Translations under genes and position numbers: made by a program | NCBI GenBank assembly: GCA_963782445.1 | Contig: CAWAJM010000001.1 | Span: forward strand, 1,612,001-1,676,000 | Direction of reading: 5' to 3' | Length of the DNA stretch: 64,000 nucleotides | DNA from: ZC4RG20 sp963782445 | GTDB taxonomy: Bacteria > Pseudomonadota > Gammaproteobacteria > Steroidobacterales > Rariloculaceae | Shown: positions 8,631 to 16,302 of the stretch, one piece after another | Numbering within the stretch: the first letter of the stretch is position 1 | Layout: the number at the start of each line of letters is the position of its first letter | Notes under the pieces: model-generated | The model's database searches: none | Seen by the model: only the letters and a program-made list of their open reading frames with translations | Told to the model about the DNA's origin: nothing

Positions 8631-9044
8631 TCAGTTGTTAGTCGAGAACGTGATGTTGTAGATGCCGCCCAGGTGGACCTGATCCACGACGCTGACCAGC
8701 GTGCCCGTCGGCGCCTTGTCGCCCGCCAGGATGAGCACGCCGCTCTCCGGGTTCACGGCGCTCATGCGCTCGACGTTGGCCCGGACTGCGCGGACGTCTA
8801 CGTTCCGGTTGTCCATCCAGACCTCGCCGTTGTCGAGGATCTGGATTTGGATCGTCTTCGTCTTCGAGTCGCTCTGGTTCTCGAACGACGTGGGCCGGTT
8901 GACGACGAGGCCCGATTGCTTGACGAAGACGGCCGTGATGATGAAGAAGATCAGCAGGTTCGTGACGAAATCGAGCATCGGCGCGAGGTCGATGCCGTGC
9001 GCGGCTTCGTCGCTGTCGTATCTACGTCGGCGTTTCGTGCGCAT
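8631..9044 (-). CDS. exbD: ExbD/TolR-family protein, first copy
   Basis: A 137-aa protein. It has an Arg-rich cytoplasmic N-terminus (MRTKRRRRYDSDE), a transmembrane helix with the conserved Asp in APMLDFVTNLLIFFIIT, and a periplasmic domain with VLILAGDKAPTGTLVSVVDQ. The role is the same as for the next gene: a proton-conducting partner of ExbB. It lies 13 bp downstream of exbB. Two consecutive exbD genes behind one exbB are known in TonB operons of some Xanthomonas and other gammaproteobacteria, where the second copy can be needed for only some substrates. Confidence 0.88.
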   Translation of the reverse strand: MRTKRRRRYDSDEAAHGIDLAPMLDFVTNLLIFFIITAVFVKQSGLVVNRPTSFENQSDSKTKTIQIQILDNGEVWMDNRNVDVRAVRANVERMSAVNPESGVLILAGDKAPTGTLVSVVDQVHLGGIYNITFSTNN

Positions 9045-9057
9045 ATTGTTTAGCGAC

Positions 9058-9579
9058 CTACAGGCTGAACTCGTCGGCCAGCAGCTCGGTCTCCCGGGCT
9101 GCCCGCGTCTTGAAGTAGTGGACCGGGTACAGACCGATGATGCTGACGGCGAGGCCGCTCATCGTGCAGATCATGGCGGCGGAAACGCCGCTCGCCATGC
9201 TGCGCGCATCGGCATTGCCGCGCAGCGCCATCGAGTCGAATACCTGCAGCATGCCCGTCACCGTGCCGATGAGGCCGAGCAGCGGCGACATCGGCACGAG
9301 CACCTGAAGCACGGGGAAGCCCGCCGTCATCGAGCCGTTGAGCCTCGAGATCATGGCTTGGCGGATCTGCCGCGCGCACCAGGAGGTCTTGTCCACGCGC
9401 GCCTCCCACTCGGCCCGCATGGCTGCGGCCTGCTTGGGCAGGACCCTCGAGAAGTACCAGTACCGCTCGAGGATCAGGCCCCAGAGGAGAATGCCGGCCG
9501 CGAAGATGCAGAGGACAAACGGCCCGCCGTCGTTGGCGAGGCTGACGATGCCGCGAACAACCGGGATTTGATCAAGCAT
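9058..9579 (-). CDS. exbB: ExbB/TolQ-type proton channel protein (short form)
   Basis: A 173-aa MotA/TolQ/ExbB channel protein. The first transmembrane helix is at about residues 18-38 (FVLCIFAAGILLWGLILERY). A cytoplasmic region follows, and then two further helices with the family signature SPLLGLIGTVTGMLQVFDSM and SGLAVSIIGLYPVHYF. The ATG at 9579 overlaps the end of the preceding TtpC-type gene by 8 bp, which fits coupling; an open frame further upstream gives no better start. It lacks the long periplasmic extension of the two TtpC-type paralogues in the operon, so it is the canonical ExbB2 of the complex. Confidence 0.87.
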   Translation of the reverse strand: MLDQIPVVRGIVSLANDGGPFVLCIFAAGILLWGLILERYWYFSRVLPKQAAAMRAEWEARVDKTSWCARQIRQAMISRLNGSMTAGFPVLQVLVPMSPLLGLIGTVTGMLQVFDSMALRGNADARSMASGVSAAMICTMSGLAVSIIGLYPVHYFKTRAARETELLADEFSL

Positions 9580-10990
9580 GCTGGCGCTGCCTCTCGATGC
9601 TCTCCGCAAGGATGCCGGCGCTCTGCTCGTCGAGAATCTGCACGACGCCGCGCGAAAGCGAGTTCAGCAGGGCGTTGGCGAACAGCAGCGGGATGGCGCA
9701 GCCGAGGCCGAGCACCGTGGCGATCATGGCCTGGCCGATACCCGTGGCCATCATGCGCGGATCGCTCGAACCGGACTCCGTGATGCTCTGGAAGGTCAGG
9801 ATCATGCCCACGACCGTGCCGATCAGGCCCAGCAGCGGACCGGCGGCGACGGCGAGCCGCAGGAAGGCCTGGAAGCGTTCGAGCTTCGGCACCTCGCGCA
9901 GCACGGCTTCCGAGATGCGCAACTCGGCGACCTCGGCGTCCTCCTCGATGCTCTGCGGATCGCCGCGGAAGGCGAGCAGGACGCGGCCGAGCGGGTTGTT
10001 GCGGCTCGGGGAATCCAGATTCTTGAGCTGGCGGCCCACGGCGAGGCGCACGGCGATGAGCTTGATCAGCTGGAACAGGAAGGCCAGCGCGCCGGCCAGG
10101 AACACGACGATGATGACGTAACCGACTTCCTGGCCGAGCTGGATGCGCTGCAGCCACGTCGGACGCTCCACGTACAGGCTCATGAGTGTGCCGCGGGTCG
10201 AGTCGACGACGGCGCGGGCATAGCCGCTCGTGGTCTTCTGGAAGTTCGCGAGGACGCTCATGAACTCGCCCGGCAGCTGGCGGGGCAGCACGGTGAGCTC
10301 ATTGAGCTTCGGAACGTAGGTCAGGAACTTGCCGTTCGAGGACGCCGTGAACGGACCGATCCGGATCACGTCCGCTTCGACGGCCTGGCCGCCCGGCTGA
10401 ACGACCGGCGCCTTGTAGCGCGCGACCTGGCCCTGGCCGGTCATCTCACGCTGGATCTCGATCCACAGGCGCTCGAGCTGCGCGGGCGTCGGCATGGCGC
10501 GCTGACTCGAGAAGTTGCGCAGGAAGTCGACGCGGCTCGGCTCGCCGGCCTTGGGGCGAATCTGCGTGTTGACCAGCGACTGCTGGAGCGTCGCGGACAC
10601 GTCGTTCGCGACCTGCCGCGCGAGGCCGAACAGCGAAGTGAGTCCGAGCTGGTCCGCCTTCTTGGACAGATCCGAGTTCAGGCCGCTGATCTTCGTGTCG
10701 TTGGCGTTGTAGGTGTCCGAGAGCTTCTTCGAGGCCGCCGCGAGCTCGTCGTGACGATCCTGGGCTTCCTTCATCATGGACTTCTGCTTGTCGGCAGCGG
10801 CCGCGTTGTAGTCGTCGACGCGCTGCTTGTAGGCCGCGTCCACGCCCTGGCGCACTTCCTGGACCTGCTTCAGGAGGTCCTGGAGCGACGAGGGGGCGCT
10901 GGCGGCCGAAGCCGTGATCTGGGCGAAGGCGGGGACCGAGAGTCCGGCAGTGACCGCGACCGCCACTGCCGCGCTGAAAAACTTCCTCAT
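9572..10990 (-). CDS. TtpC-type long MotA/TolQ/ExbB proton channel protein (copy A)
   Basis: A 472-aa protein. It has a signal peptide (VAVAVTAGLSVPAFAQ), a periplasmic coiled coil at about residues 35-120, and a middle domain containing LERLWIEIQREMTGQGQVAR. A TolQ/ExbB domain follows, with GPLLGLIGTVVGMILTFQSI and a last helix LGLGCAIPLLFANALLNSLS. The layout is that of Vibrio TtpC, required for TonB2- but not TonB1-dependent uptake. It overlaps the DUF3450 gene by 4 bp (ATGA) and exbB by 8 bp. It is a paralogue of 4031-5593; copy A is about 50 residues shorter, mostly in the coiled coil. Confidence 0.87.
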   Translation of the reverse strand: MRKFFSAAVAVAVTAGLSVPAFAQITASAASAPSSLQDLLKQVQEVRQGVDAAYKQRVDDYNAAAADKQKSMMKEAQDRHDELAAASKKLSDTYNANDTKISGLNSDLSKKADQLGLTSLFGLARQVANDVSATLQQSLVNTQIRPKAGEPSRVDFLRNFSSQRAMPTPAQLERLWIEIQREMTGQGQVARYKAPVVQPGGQAVEADVIRIGPFTASSNGKFLTYVPKLNELTVLPRQLPGEFMSVLANFQKTTSGYARAVVDSTRGTLMSLYVERPTWLQRIQLGQEVGYVIIVVFLAGALAFLFQLIKLIAVRLAVGRQLKNLDSPSRNNPLGRVLLAFRGDPQSIEEDAEVAELRISEAVLREVPKLERFQAFLRLAVAAGPLLGLIGTVVGMILTFQSITESGSSDPRMMATGIGQAMIATVLGLGCAIPLLFANALLNSLSRGVVQILDEQSAGILAESIERQRQHA

Positions 10991-11820
10991 TGACTTATCT
11001 CCTGCGGCGCGGGAACCGGAAGCGTCAGCAGCTCCGGCTGACTGCCCGTGCTCGCGACCTTCATCGCCTGTGCTGCGGCGGCCGCGTAGCTGTTATCGAC
11101 CACCCAGTTCTTCTTCTGGGCATCCCAATAGCCGGTCTCGGACCCGTCCAGGGTCTGGTACAGCAGCGTCACGCGGCCGAGGCGGACGAAGTTCACCGTA
11201 CGCGCGTTCTGACCGCTGCCGAGGCGGCCCTCGTAGGTGTCGAAGCTGGTGCCGTAGTCGAGCTCGATCTGATAAGCCTCGAGAACCTGGCGGTACTTCT
11301 CGGAGATCGATACGTCGGCGCGCTTCATGAGGTCCCGAAGGCGGTTGACGCGCTCCATGCGCTCGTCCCGGAGGAACGGCACGTCGAGCGAGACGAAATT
11401 CGCGAGCGAGTCGACCATGCGCTCCATAAGGGGCTGGACCTCGCGGCTCGTCGTCTCGATCTCCGTGAGCTGCTTCTGCACGGAGGCGATTTCCGACTCT
11501 TGAGACTTCACCTGATCGCTCAATTGCTTATTGAACGCCTCCAGGCTGTCCGCCTCGGCCATCGCCTGCGCGTACTTGTCCGCGGCGGTGTCCTTCTGAT
11601 CGGTGAGCTTGTTGATGTCCTGTTGGACCTTGGCCGCGTCCTTGTCGGTGGCCTTCTGCTGCGAGAGGGCTTTGTCGACCTGGGCCACGTTCTGGGCGTT
11701 GGCGGACACGGCCGCTAGCGCGCCGAGCGCGGCGAGGACGGCCGGCAGGCGGCGCCCCACGAATGTTAATCGGGCCCGAGAATCCCGGACCTTACCGAAG
11801 ACAAAACTGGACAGCCTCAT
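10987..11820 (-). CDS. DUF3450-family periplasmic coiled-coil protein (copy A)
   Basis: A 277-aa exported protein, first gene of the operon. After a signal peptide ending near VSANAQ come a long coiled coil (about residues 45-120) and the conserved core FVSLDVPFLRDERMERVNRL, YQIELDYGTSFDTYEGRLGS and RLGRVTLLYQTLDGSETGYW. This is the same family and order of motifs as the gene at 5590-6300. I chose ATG 11820 because GGGGGAG lies 12 bases upstream and it starts directly at the signal peptide. The frame runs open to 11922, with another ATG at 11844, but no ribosome site is seen there. It is coupled to the TtpC-type gene by a 4-bp overlap. Function in the family is unproven. Confidence 0.8.
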   Translation of the reverse strand: MRLSSFVFGKVRDSRARLTFVGRRLPAVLAALGALAAVSANAQNVAQVDKALSQQKATDKDAAKVQQDINKLTDQKDTAADKYAQAMAEADSLEAFNKQLSDQVKSQESEIASVQKQLTEIETTSREVQPLMERMVDSLANFVSLDVPFLRDERMERVNRLRDLMKRADVSISEKYRQVLEAYQIELDYGTSFDTYEGRLGSGQNARTVNFVRLGRVTLLYQTLDGSETGYWDAQKKNWVVDNSYAAAAAQAMKVASTGSQPELLTLPVPAPQEISQ

Positions 11821-13322
11821 GGCGACTTGTGTCTCCCCCGTCATAGTGAACCGCGTCCGCGAGCTGACGCTCCGGGTCTGCTGGGACGCCCAAGGTGCGC
11901 GCGACGGGTGTTGGAAATCCATATGTCTCGCTCCGTCGTCGCATAGGAAATTAATAATGATCGCTGCAAAAAGCGCAAGTCATTCTACGTGCCGGAGTCG
12001 GCGTTGTCGCGTCCGAATAGGGGGGGCTCCCTACGGCCGGCCGGCCGACCCGAGGTGGGGCGGCCCCGTTTGCGCGCTCGCCAACGAGGTCCGGCGGGGC
12101 GTTCCCGAGGGGCGCCGGACCGCAGATACATTGGCATGCTAAAGATCTCGCCTGGCGCCGCATGCAGCGCCCGAAAACCCCGCCGCGCGAGTCCTGGCGC
12201 GCCTTCCGGCACGAGCGCGCCGAGGCGAAACCGTGCTCGCAGAGGAGAGATCGCCGGGCGCGAAACCGGCGACCCGACGAGACGGTACCAAGGCCGAAAC
12301 CGGTGGCCGGAGCGGTGCCGGCCGCGCCCGCGGGCCAGCGCCGGCGGCCGCGCGTCCGGGGCCGTTCCGTGCTTGCGGTCGGGCTCGGAATCGCGGGCCG
12401 CGCGCGCGCCGTGCGCAAATTTGCGCGCAACGCCGCGCCTTCCGAGGCGCCGAAATGCGCCGATCTCCGCACTTCGGCGTAGGGTAAACCGCGTATTCGG
12501 GGGGGCGGGTGCGCCGGGACGCCCGCCGGGGCCGAGAAGGATCGTTTGCGGCCGGCCTACGCCGCGAATGCAAGCTCCGGCGGGGCGCTGGCCAGCCCAC
12601 GGCGCGTATCTCGGAGCCCCGTACCGGACCGGCCGGTGCGGCCGCGCGGCCTTGCGTCGAGGTCCCGCTCCGCCGCGGACGCGGCCCGTCGGGAAGCGGC
12701 ATGCCACGCGCGCGGGCCGCCCGCGGGCAGGGCCGCGCTAAGATAAGGTAAAACAGGGAGATATTGAGGTTAACTCAACCACTTTCGGCGAGGCAGCCGC
12801 TCCAGCGCGCGGCCGCGCGAGGGGGTTGCCGGAGGCCGCGTGGCAGAATCGAAGTCCTCGGGCTACAGAGAAAGTAATGAGAGGGCCATTCGCGGCGCGG
12901 GCCGGCGCCGCCGTCCCGGCCCGCGCCCGCCGCTCGGCACGGCCGCCGCAACGGGCGACGGATAGACCGGCGCCGGGAGTCGGGCGCGGGCGCCGCACTT
13001 TGCCCGTCGGCGTGAAGCCGCGGCGCTCGATAGGGGGCCGGGCCGCGCCGCGCGGGCCGTCCGTCGCTGGACCGAGCGTCGCGCATTGCCTCGAGAAGAT
13101 GGTCGCACCGGATATGTTCGCGTTGCCGGGCCTATCGCGTTGTCGACGGATTCGCGGATCCTCACCTATGGCACGGCGTTGTTGCGTCCGCTAAATTATC
13201 GACATGGTGGATTCCGCCATGATCAGCTGGCCCCGTGGCTACGGCCATGCCTTCCCCCGGCATCCGTCCATGACGTGGGCGCGAGCGGCCAGAGAAGGAG
13301 GGGGAATGGCTTCCCCGGTCCC
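11821..13322. other. Very GC-rich 1.5-kb stretch without a recognisable gene
   Basis: Open frames here overlap on both strands and give Arg/Ala/Pro/Gly-rich translations with no family resemblance, which is what random high-GC DNA gives. Small symmetric elements are present. A 14-bp perfect palindrome GCGCAAATTTGCGC lies at 12413-12426. TTGAG-gttaa-CTCAA at 12764-12778 sits in a short AT-rich island (about 12738-12780), which could be a promoter or operator. I see no tRNA, no transposase fragment and no tandem array. Whether a structured RNA is encoded cannot be judged by eye. Confidence 0.5.
11951..11978 (-). promoter_or_regulatory. Possible promoter of the DUF3450-TtpC-ExbBDD-TonB operon
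   Basis: This is an AT-rich patch in otherwise very GC-rich DNA. On the minus strand there is TTGCGC (11973-11978), 16 bases, then TATTAA (11951-11956), about 130 bp before the chosen start of the first operon gene. The match to sigma-70 is weak (3/6 and 4/6), so this is a position guess only. Confidence 0.3.
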
Positions 13323-13718
13323 GTGCGCCCCTTAGAGACGCAATTTCGGCCGACGGTGCTCGTCGTCGAGGACGACGAGGATCAGCGCGAGCTCCTGACG
13401 TTTGTGCTCGTGCAGAACGGATACGACGTGGCGGGCGCGGCGGACGGGCGCCAGGCGCTGGAATGGCTGCGCGAGATCGCGGCCCCGGGTCTCGTGCTCT
13501 TGGATCTCATCCTGCCGAATGTCGACGGCTGGCAGGTTCGGCGCGAGATGCTCGAAGACGAAGAGCTGGCGGCAGTCCCGGTCGTTTGCATCTCGGCCAA
13601 GGAAGGGCTCGCGACGATCGCCGCGGAGCTCCGCGCGGCGGCCTACATCCGCAAACCCCAGCGGCTCAACGTCGTGCTTCAGGTTGTCGATCAGCATTGC
13701 GAGCTGCCCGGCTACTGA
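13323..13718 (+). CDS. Stand-alone receiver-domain response regulator
   Basis: A 131-aa CheY-like protein. It has the acidic pair in VLVVEDDEDQRE, the phosphoacceptor Asp in LVLLDLILPNVDGWQ, the switch Ser in VVCISAKEG and the conserved Lys in YIRKPQ. There is no output domain, so it probably passes a signal through protein contact or a phosphorelay. GTG at 13323 is the first plausible in-frame start close to the domain. The good ribosome site (GGAGGGGG, 13297-13304) instead fits an ATG at 13306 in another frame, which reads only MASPVPCAP before a stop overlapping this gene. The true start or a small frameshift is therefore open. No kinase gene is adjacent. Confidence 0.7.
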   Translation: MRPLETQFRPTVLVVEDDEDQRELLTFVLVQNGYDVAGAADGRQALEWLREIAAPGLVLLDLILPNVDGWQVRREMLEDEELAAVPVVCISAKEGLATIAAELRAAAYIRKPQRLNVVLQVVDQHCELPGY

Positions 13719-14224
13719 GCTACGCGGAGCTGCCGCGGCCGTCCGCCACAGGCCCTCCGACCGCTACCTGACTTTTTTCGGAGCGCACGCCTCGTGCCTG
13801 TGGCTCGAGCGTTGCGACGTCTTCGGAGTGCGAAATGAAAGGAAGCGGCAATGGCGAAATCCATTCGGGCGCGGCCCGCGGCGTGCCGCCGGCGCAGCAG
13901 CGCGCCGCGGCAGGCAGCGGGCCGCTGGAGACGGTCACGGTCGTCGGCAAGCTCGACCAGGCCCGCAGCGGCATCGACACCCAGCTTTGTCTTCCCATTC
14001 GGCGATTCGCTACCATCCCGGCGTTGCTGGACAGGCTCGGCGCACCTGAAGACGAAGCCCAGCGAATTCGGTCTCTGGCGGAGCTTCCGCGTCTCGTGCT
14101 CTACTGAATCGAAGCGGAAATCCAACGGCTTAAAGAACGTCGGATGCGTTTGCCGGCCCAGGCTCCATTCCGGGTACTCGGCTGACTAGAATCGATCCTT
14201 TCAGGCGATGCCGGAGAACTAGCC
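13719..14224. other. Gene-poor 0.5-kb stretch with a possible TonB-receptor remnant
   Basis: Apart from the short receptor-like fragment listed separately, no frame looks coding. There is a T-run (13771-13776) past the receiver gene but no convincing stem before it. Confidence 0.4.
13835..14107 (+). pseudogene. Possible fragment of a TonB-dependent receptor N-terminus
   Basis: This 90-residue frame contains LETVTVVGKLDQARSGIDTQ. That resembles the start of TonB-dependent receptor plug domains, where a TonB-box-like 'ETVTVVG' is followed by 'LDxARxxI'. After that point the similarity stops and the frame ends, while a receptor would continue for some 600 residues. I read it as a remnant of a receptor gene. 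Because only about 20 residues carry the signal, chance resemblance is possible. Confidence 0.3.
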
Positions 14225-14722
14225 ATGGTCTATAAGCGCAACGTGAACGAGATGGAATGGAGGGAAATGGGACACGGAGAGCGCTTCCACAATCAACGAA
14301 AGATGCTGACGCCGCTCGATCAGCCCTATGTGCCGAAGCTCGGCGTATCGTTGTTTCGCCTGCGGCCAGGCAAGCGCTCGTTTCCGTTCCATGAGCACAT
14401 GGCCAACGACGAAGCGATTCTCGTGACTCGCGGCCGCGGCACGCTGCGCTACGGGGATGAGCAGGTGCCCCTGGACGAAGGCGACTACGTGCACCTTCCG
14501 GCTGCATCGGGACGGGCACATCACGTCGTCAACACGAGCGACGCGGACCTCGAGTACTACTGCTTCTCTAGCCTTGTGCTGCCGGAAGTCGTGCTCTATC
14601 CGGACTCGAACAAGATCGGCACCATGGCGTTCGGGACTTCCGCGGGCGGGGAGCGCGAGCGCATGGTCGCGTTCCTGCGCCACGAGCCCGTCGACTATTG
14701 GGAAGATGAGAAGCCGAAGTGA
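14225..14722 (+). CDS. Cupin-domain protein
   Basis: A 165-aa protein with a single conserved beta-barrel cupin. Motif 1 is HEHMANDEA (His-x-His-x4-Glu pattern, residues about 57-65) within FPFHEHMANDEAILVTRGRG. Motif 2 is GDYVHLPAASGRAHHVVN, with the expected Pro-x-x-x-Gly and His. These residues usually bind one divalent metal. The substrate is unknown; small cupins include sugar isomerases, dioxygenases and sensors. The ATG has GGAG 8 bases upstream. The stop overlaps the first codons of the next (broken) reading frame by 4 bp, suggesting the two once formed an operon. Confidence 0.75.
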   Translation: MVYKRNVNEMEWREMGHGERFHNQRKMLTPLDQPYVPKLGVSLFRLRPGKRSFPFHEHMANDEAILVTRGRGTLRYGDEQVPLDEGDYVHLPAASGRAHHVVNTSDADLEYYCFSSLVLPEVVLYPDSNKIGTMAFGTSAGGERERMVAFLRHEPVDYWEDEKPK

Positions 14723-15173
14723 TGCCGGAGACCGCTACCGTGAGTCCACGGGCTCGTTACGCGATCGTGCATTGGCTGCGTTTCACGCGGGTCGTCACGG
14801 CCGACGATCTTTTGCTCTCGCATTTGCCCGAGGCGTGCTTGAGCTGGAAGATCGGCCCGAACGGCCCTGTCGGCCCGAACGGCTACCGACTGCCGAGCAA
14901 CGTTTGGGGCGGTCGGGGCTGTTTGCCGATCGTTCGGCGGCCGAGGCCGCATTCGCGGAGCATGAACGGTGCCTGCCGTTGTCGGCCGATACGGTCGAGA
15001 GCTGGCACGCACTGCTGCTGCCGATCGCACACCGTGGCGAGTGTAATTACCTCGAGCGCACGGCGGATCGCACATCGTTCACGCGGTTACGCGTGCTCGA
15101 GACGCGGGGGCGGCGGAACGGGAGCGATCCGTTCGACATTGCGCGGGGCCAGCGCTTGATCGGCGTGTACTGA
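14719..15173 (+). pseudogene. Probable frameshifted gene of unknown family
   Basis: Two frames look like halves of one protein. The first starts at 14719, 4 bp inside the cupin gene, and reads YAIVHWLRFTRVVTADDLLL then SHLPEACLSWKIG. A second frame, convincing from about 14900, reads GRSGLFADRSAAEAAFAEHE, RCLPLSADTVESWHALLLPI and AHRGECNYLE, and ends in PFDIARGQRLIGVY at 15173. Joining them needs one frameshift at about 14880-14920. I do not recognise the family. A sequencing error, a real decayed gene or two unrelated frames are all possible. Confidence 0.35.
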
Positions 15174-15520
15174 GTGGCGGGGCGCAGAATATCTACGACG
15201 ATCCTGACTTCTTCGCTGGCTACAGCCAGTTGCCCCGACAGGTGCGGGGGCTGGACGGCGCGCCCGAATGGCCTGTCATCCGCTCGATTTTGCCGCGCGT
15301 GACCGGCAAACGCGCGGCCGATCTCGGCTGCGGCTTTGGCTGGGTCTCGCGCTGGATGCGCGAACAGGGCGCCGCCTCGGTGCTGGGGCTGGATCTCTCC
15401 CAAAACATGCTCGCCCGTGCGCGGGAGGCCACGGACGCTCCGGCCATCGAGTACCGCATCGCCGACCTCGAGACGCTCGTGTTGCCCGAGGCGGCGTTCG
15501 AGTTGATCTACAGCGCTGAT
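15170..15520 (+). pseudogene. SAM-dependent methyltransferase, truncated at its 3' end
   Basis: The frame reads QNIYDDPDFFAGYSQLPRQV, then the class I methyltransferase motif I AADLGCGFGWVSRWM, motif II acidic residue (VLGLDLSQNMLARAR) and YRIADLETLVLPEAAFELIY. Immediately after 'FELIYSA', where the family continues with motif IV and some 120 further residues, the similarity ends, and the frame then runs into the antisense of the cytochrome gene. No ATG, GTG or TTG precedes the conserved N-terminus in frame; only CTG 15170 or TTG 15230 is available. I therefore call it a 3'-deleted pseudogene left at a recombination junction near 15520. Confidence 0.6.
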
Positions 15521-15547
15521 CAGAGACGGCGGGCGGCAGGCGACCAC

Positions 15548-16000
15548 TCAATACTCGGAATCATATCCCTCGACAAACTGGTACCTGGAATCCAGAAAGG
15601 CCACGATATCGATGAGCTGGCGGACCGTCATCGTATCGAGGTTCGGCATCGGCATGGGGGAGTTGAGAGGCAGCCTTCCTTGGAGGCGTAGCTGGTCGCG
15701 GTATTTATCCGCGATGTAGTGGTTCGGGTTAATGATCGCCGTCATGAGCTCGGCGTAGGTCTTGGCCGACGAAGTCTTGCCGCCCAACTCGAAGATAGGA
15801 GGGGGCGCCCCGGCGAGCGGCGGCAGCTTCACTCCGGCTACGCTGTGACACTGCTGACAGTGGTGATCGACGAAGGCCTTTCGTCCGGCGTCGATATTGC
15901 CCTCCTGTACCGGAAATGCAAAGAGTGGATTGTAGCTGCATCCCAGCAGGAGAGTGGACAGCAACAACGCTACGGCCGCAATTACACCCTTAACCGGCAC
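15548..16000 (-). CDS. Cytochrome c-type lipoprotein
   Basis: A 150-aa exported lipoprotein. The signal peptide ends in the lipobox LLLGC (Cys about residue 21). One haem-binding motif CQQCH follows at about residues 49-53, and a candidate axial Met lies in SPMPMPNLD. The C-terminal helix TVRQLIDIVAFLDSRYQFV is typical of small class I cytochromes c. It should be anchored in the membrane and carry electrons in the periplasm. The start is GTG at 16000, with a G-rich ribosome site just upstream. No oxidoreductase partner is adjacent, so donor and acceptor are unknown. Confidence 0.78.
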   Translation of the reverse strand: MPVKGVIAAVALLLSTLLLGCSYNPLFAFPVQEGNIDAGRKAFVDHHCQQCHSVAGVKLPPLAGAPPPIFELGGKTSSAKTYAELMTAIINPNHYIADKYRDQLRLQGRLPLNSPMPMPNLDTMTVRQLIDIVAFLDSRYQFVEGYDSEY

Positions 16001-16302
16001 AGTACCCCCCCTTCGATCTGTCTATTTGCAGTCGTGCAGACGCAAGCTGCGTCCGACAGCTACACACTTGCAGAGACCATTACCAAGGACGATAACACGA
16101 AGCCGTTCGGCACGGTGACCTCGATCCCGCTGTTGTTCGGCGAGACCGCCTCATGCTCGCGTCGATAGGTGCCCCGATTGACATGCGCATCGCGAGTATC
16201 TGTCCTTGCCCCCGTGACGGCGCAATGGACTTAGTGGTAGCTTCTCACGAGCGACTGAGCTCGACCCGAAGCGGACGTTGACCGCCGATCTGGAGGCAGG
16301 CC
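16001..16302. other. Intergenic stretch, nothing recognised
   Basis: This 302-bp divergent region separates the cytochrome gene (minus) and a methyltransferase gene (plus). It must hold both promoters, but I cannot place them. No repeat, RNA gene or convincing small frame is visible. Confidence 0.5.

Noticed and set aside
11985..12751. Several 180-250-codon frames on both strands in the GC-rich gap
   Set aside because: They overlap each other, are Arg/Ala/Pro-rich and have no ribosome site or family match.
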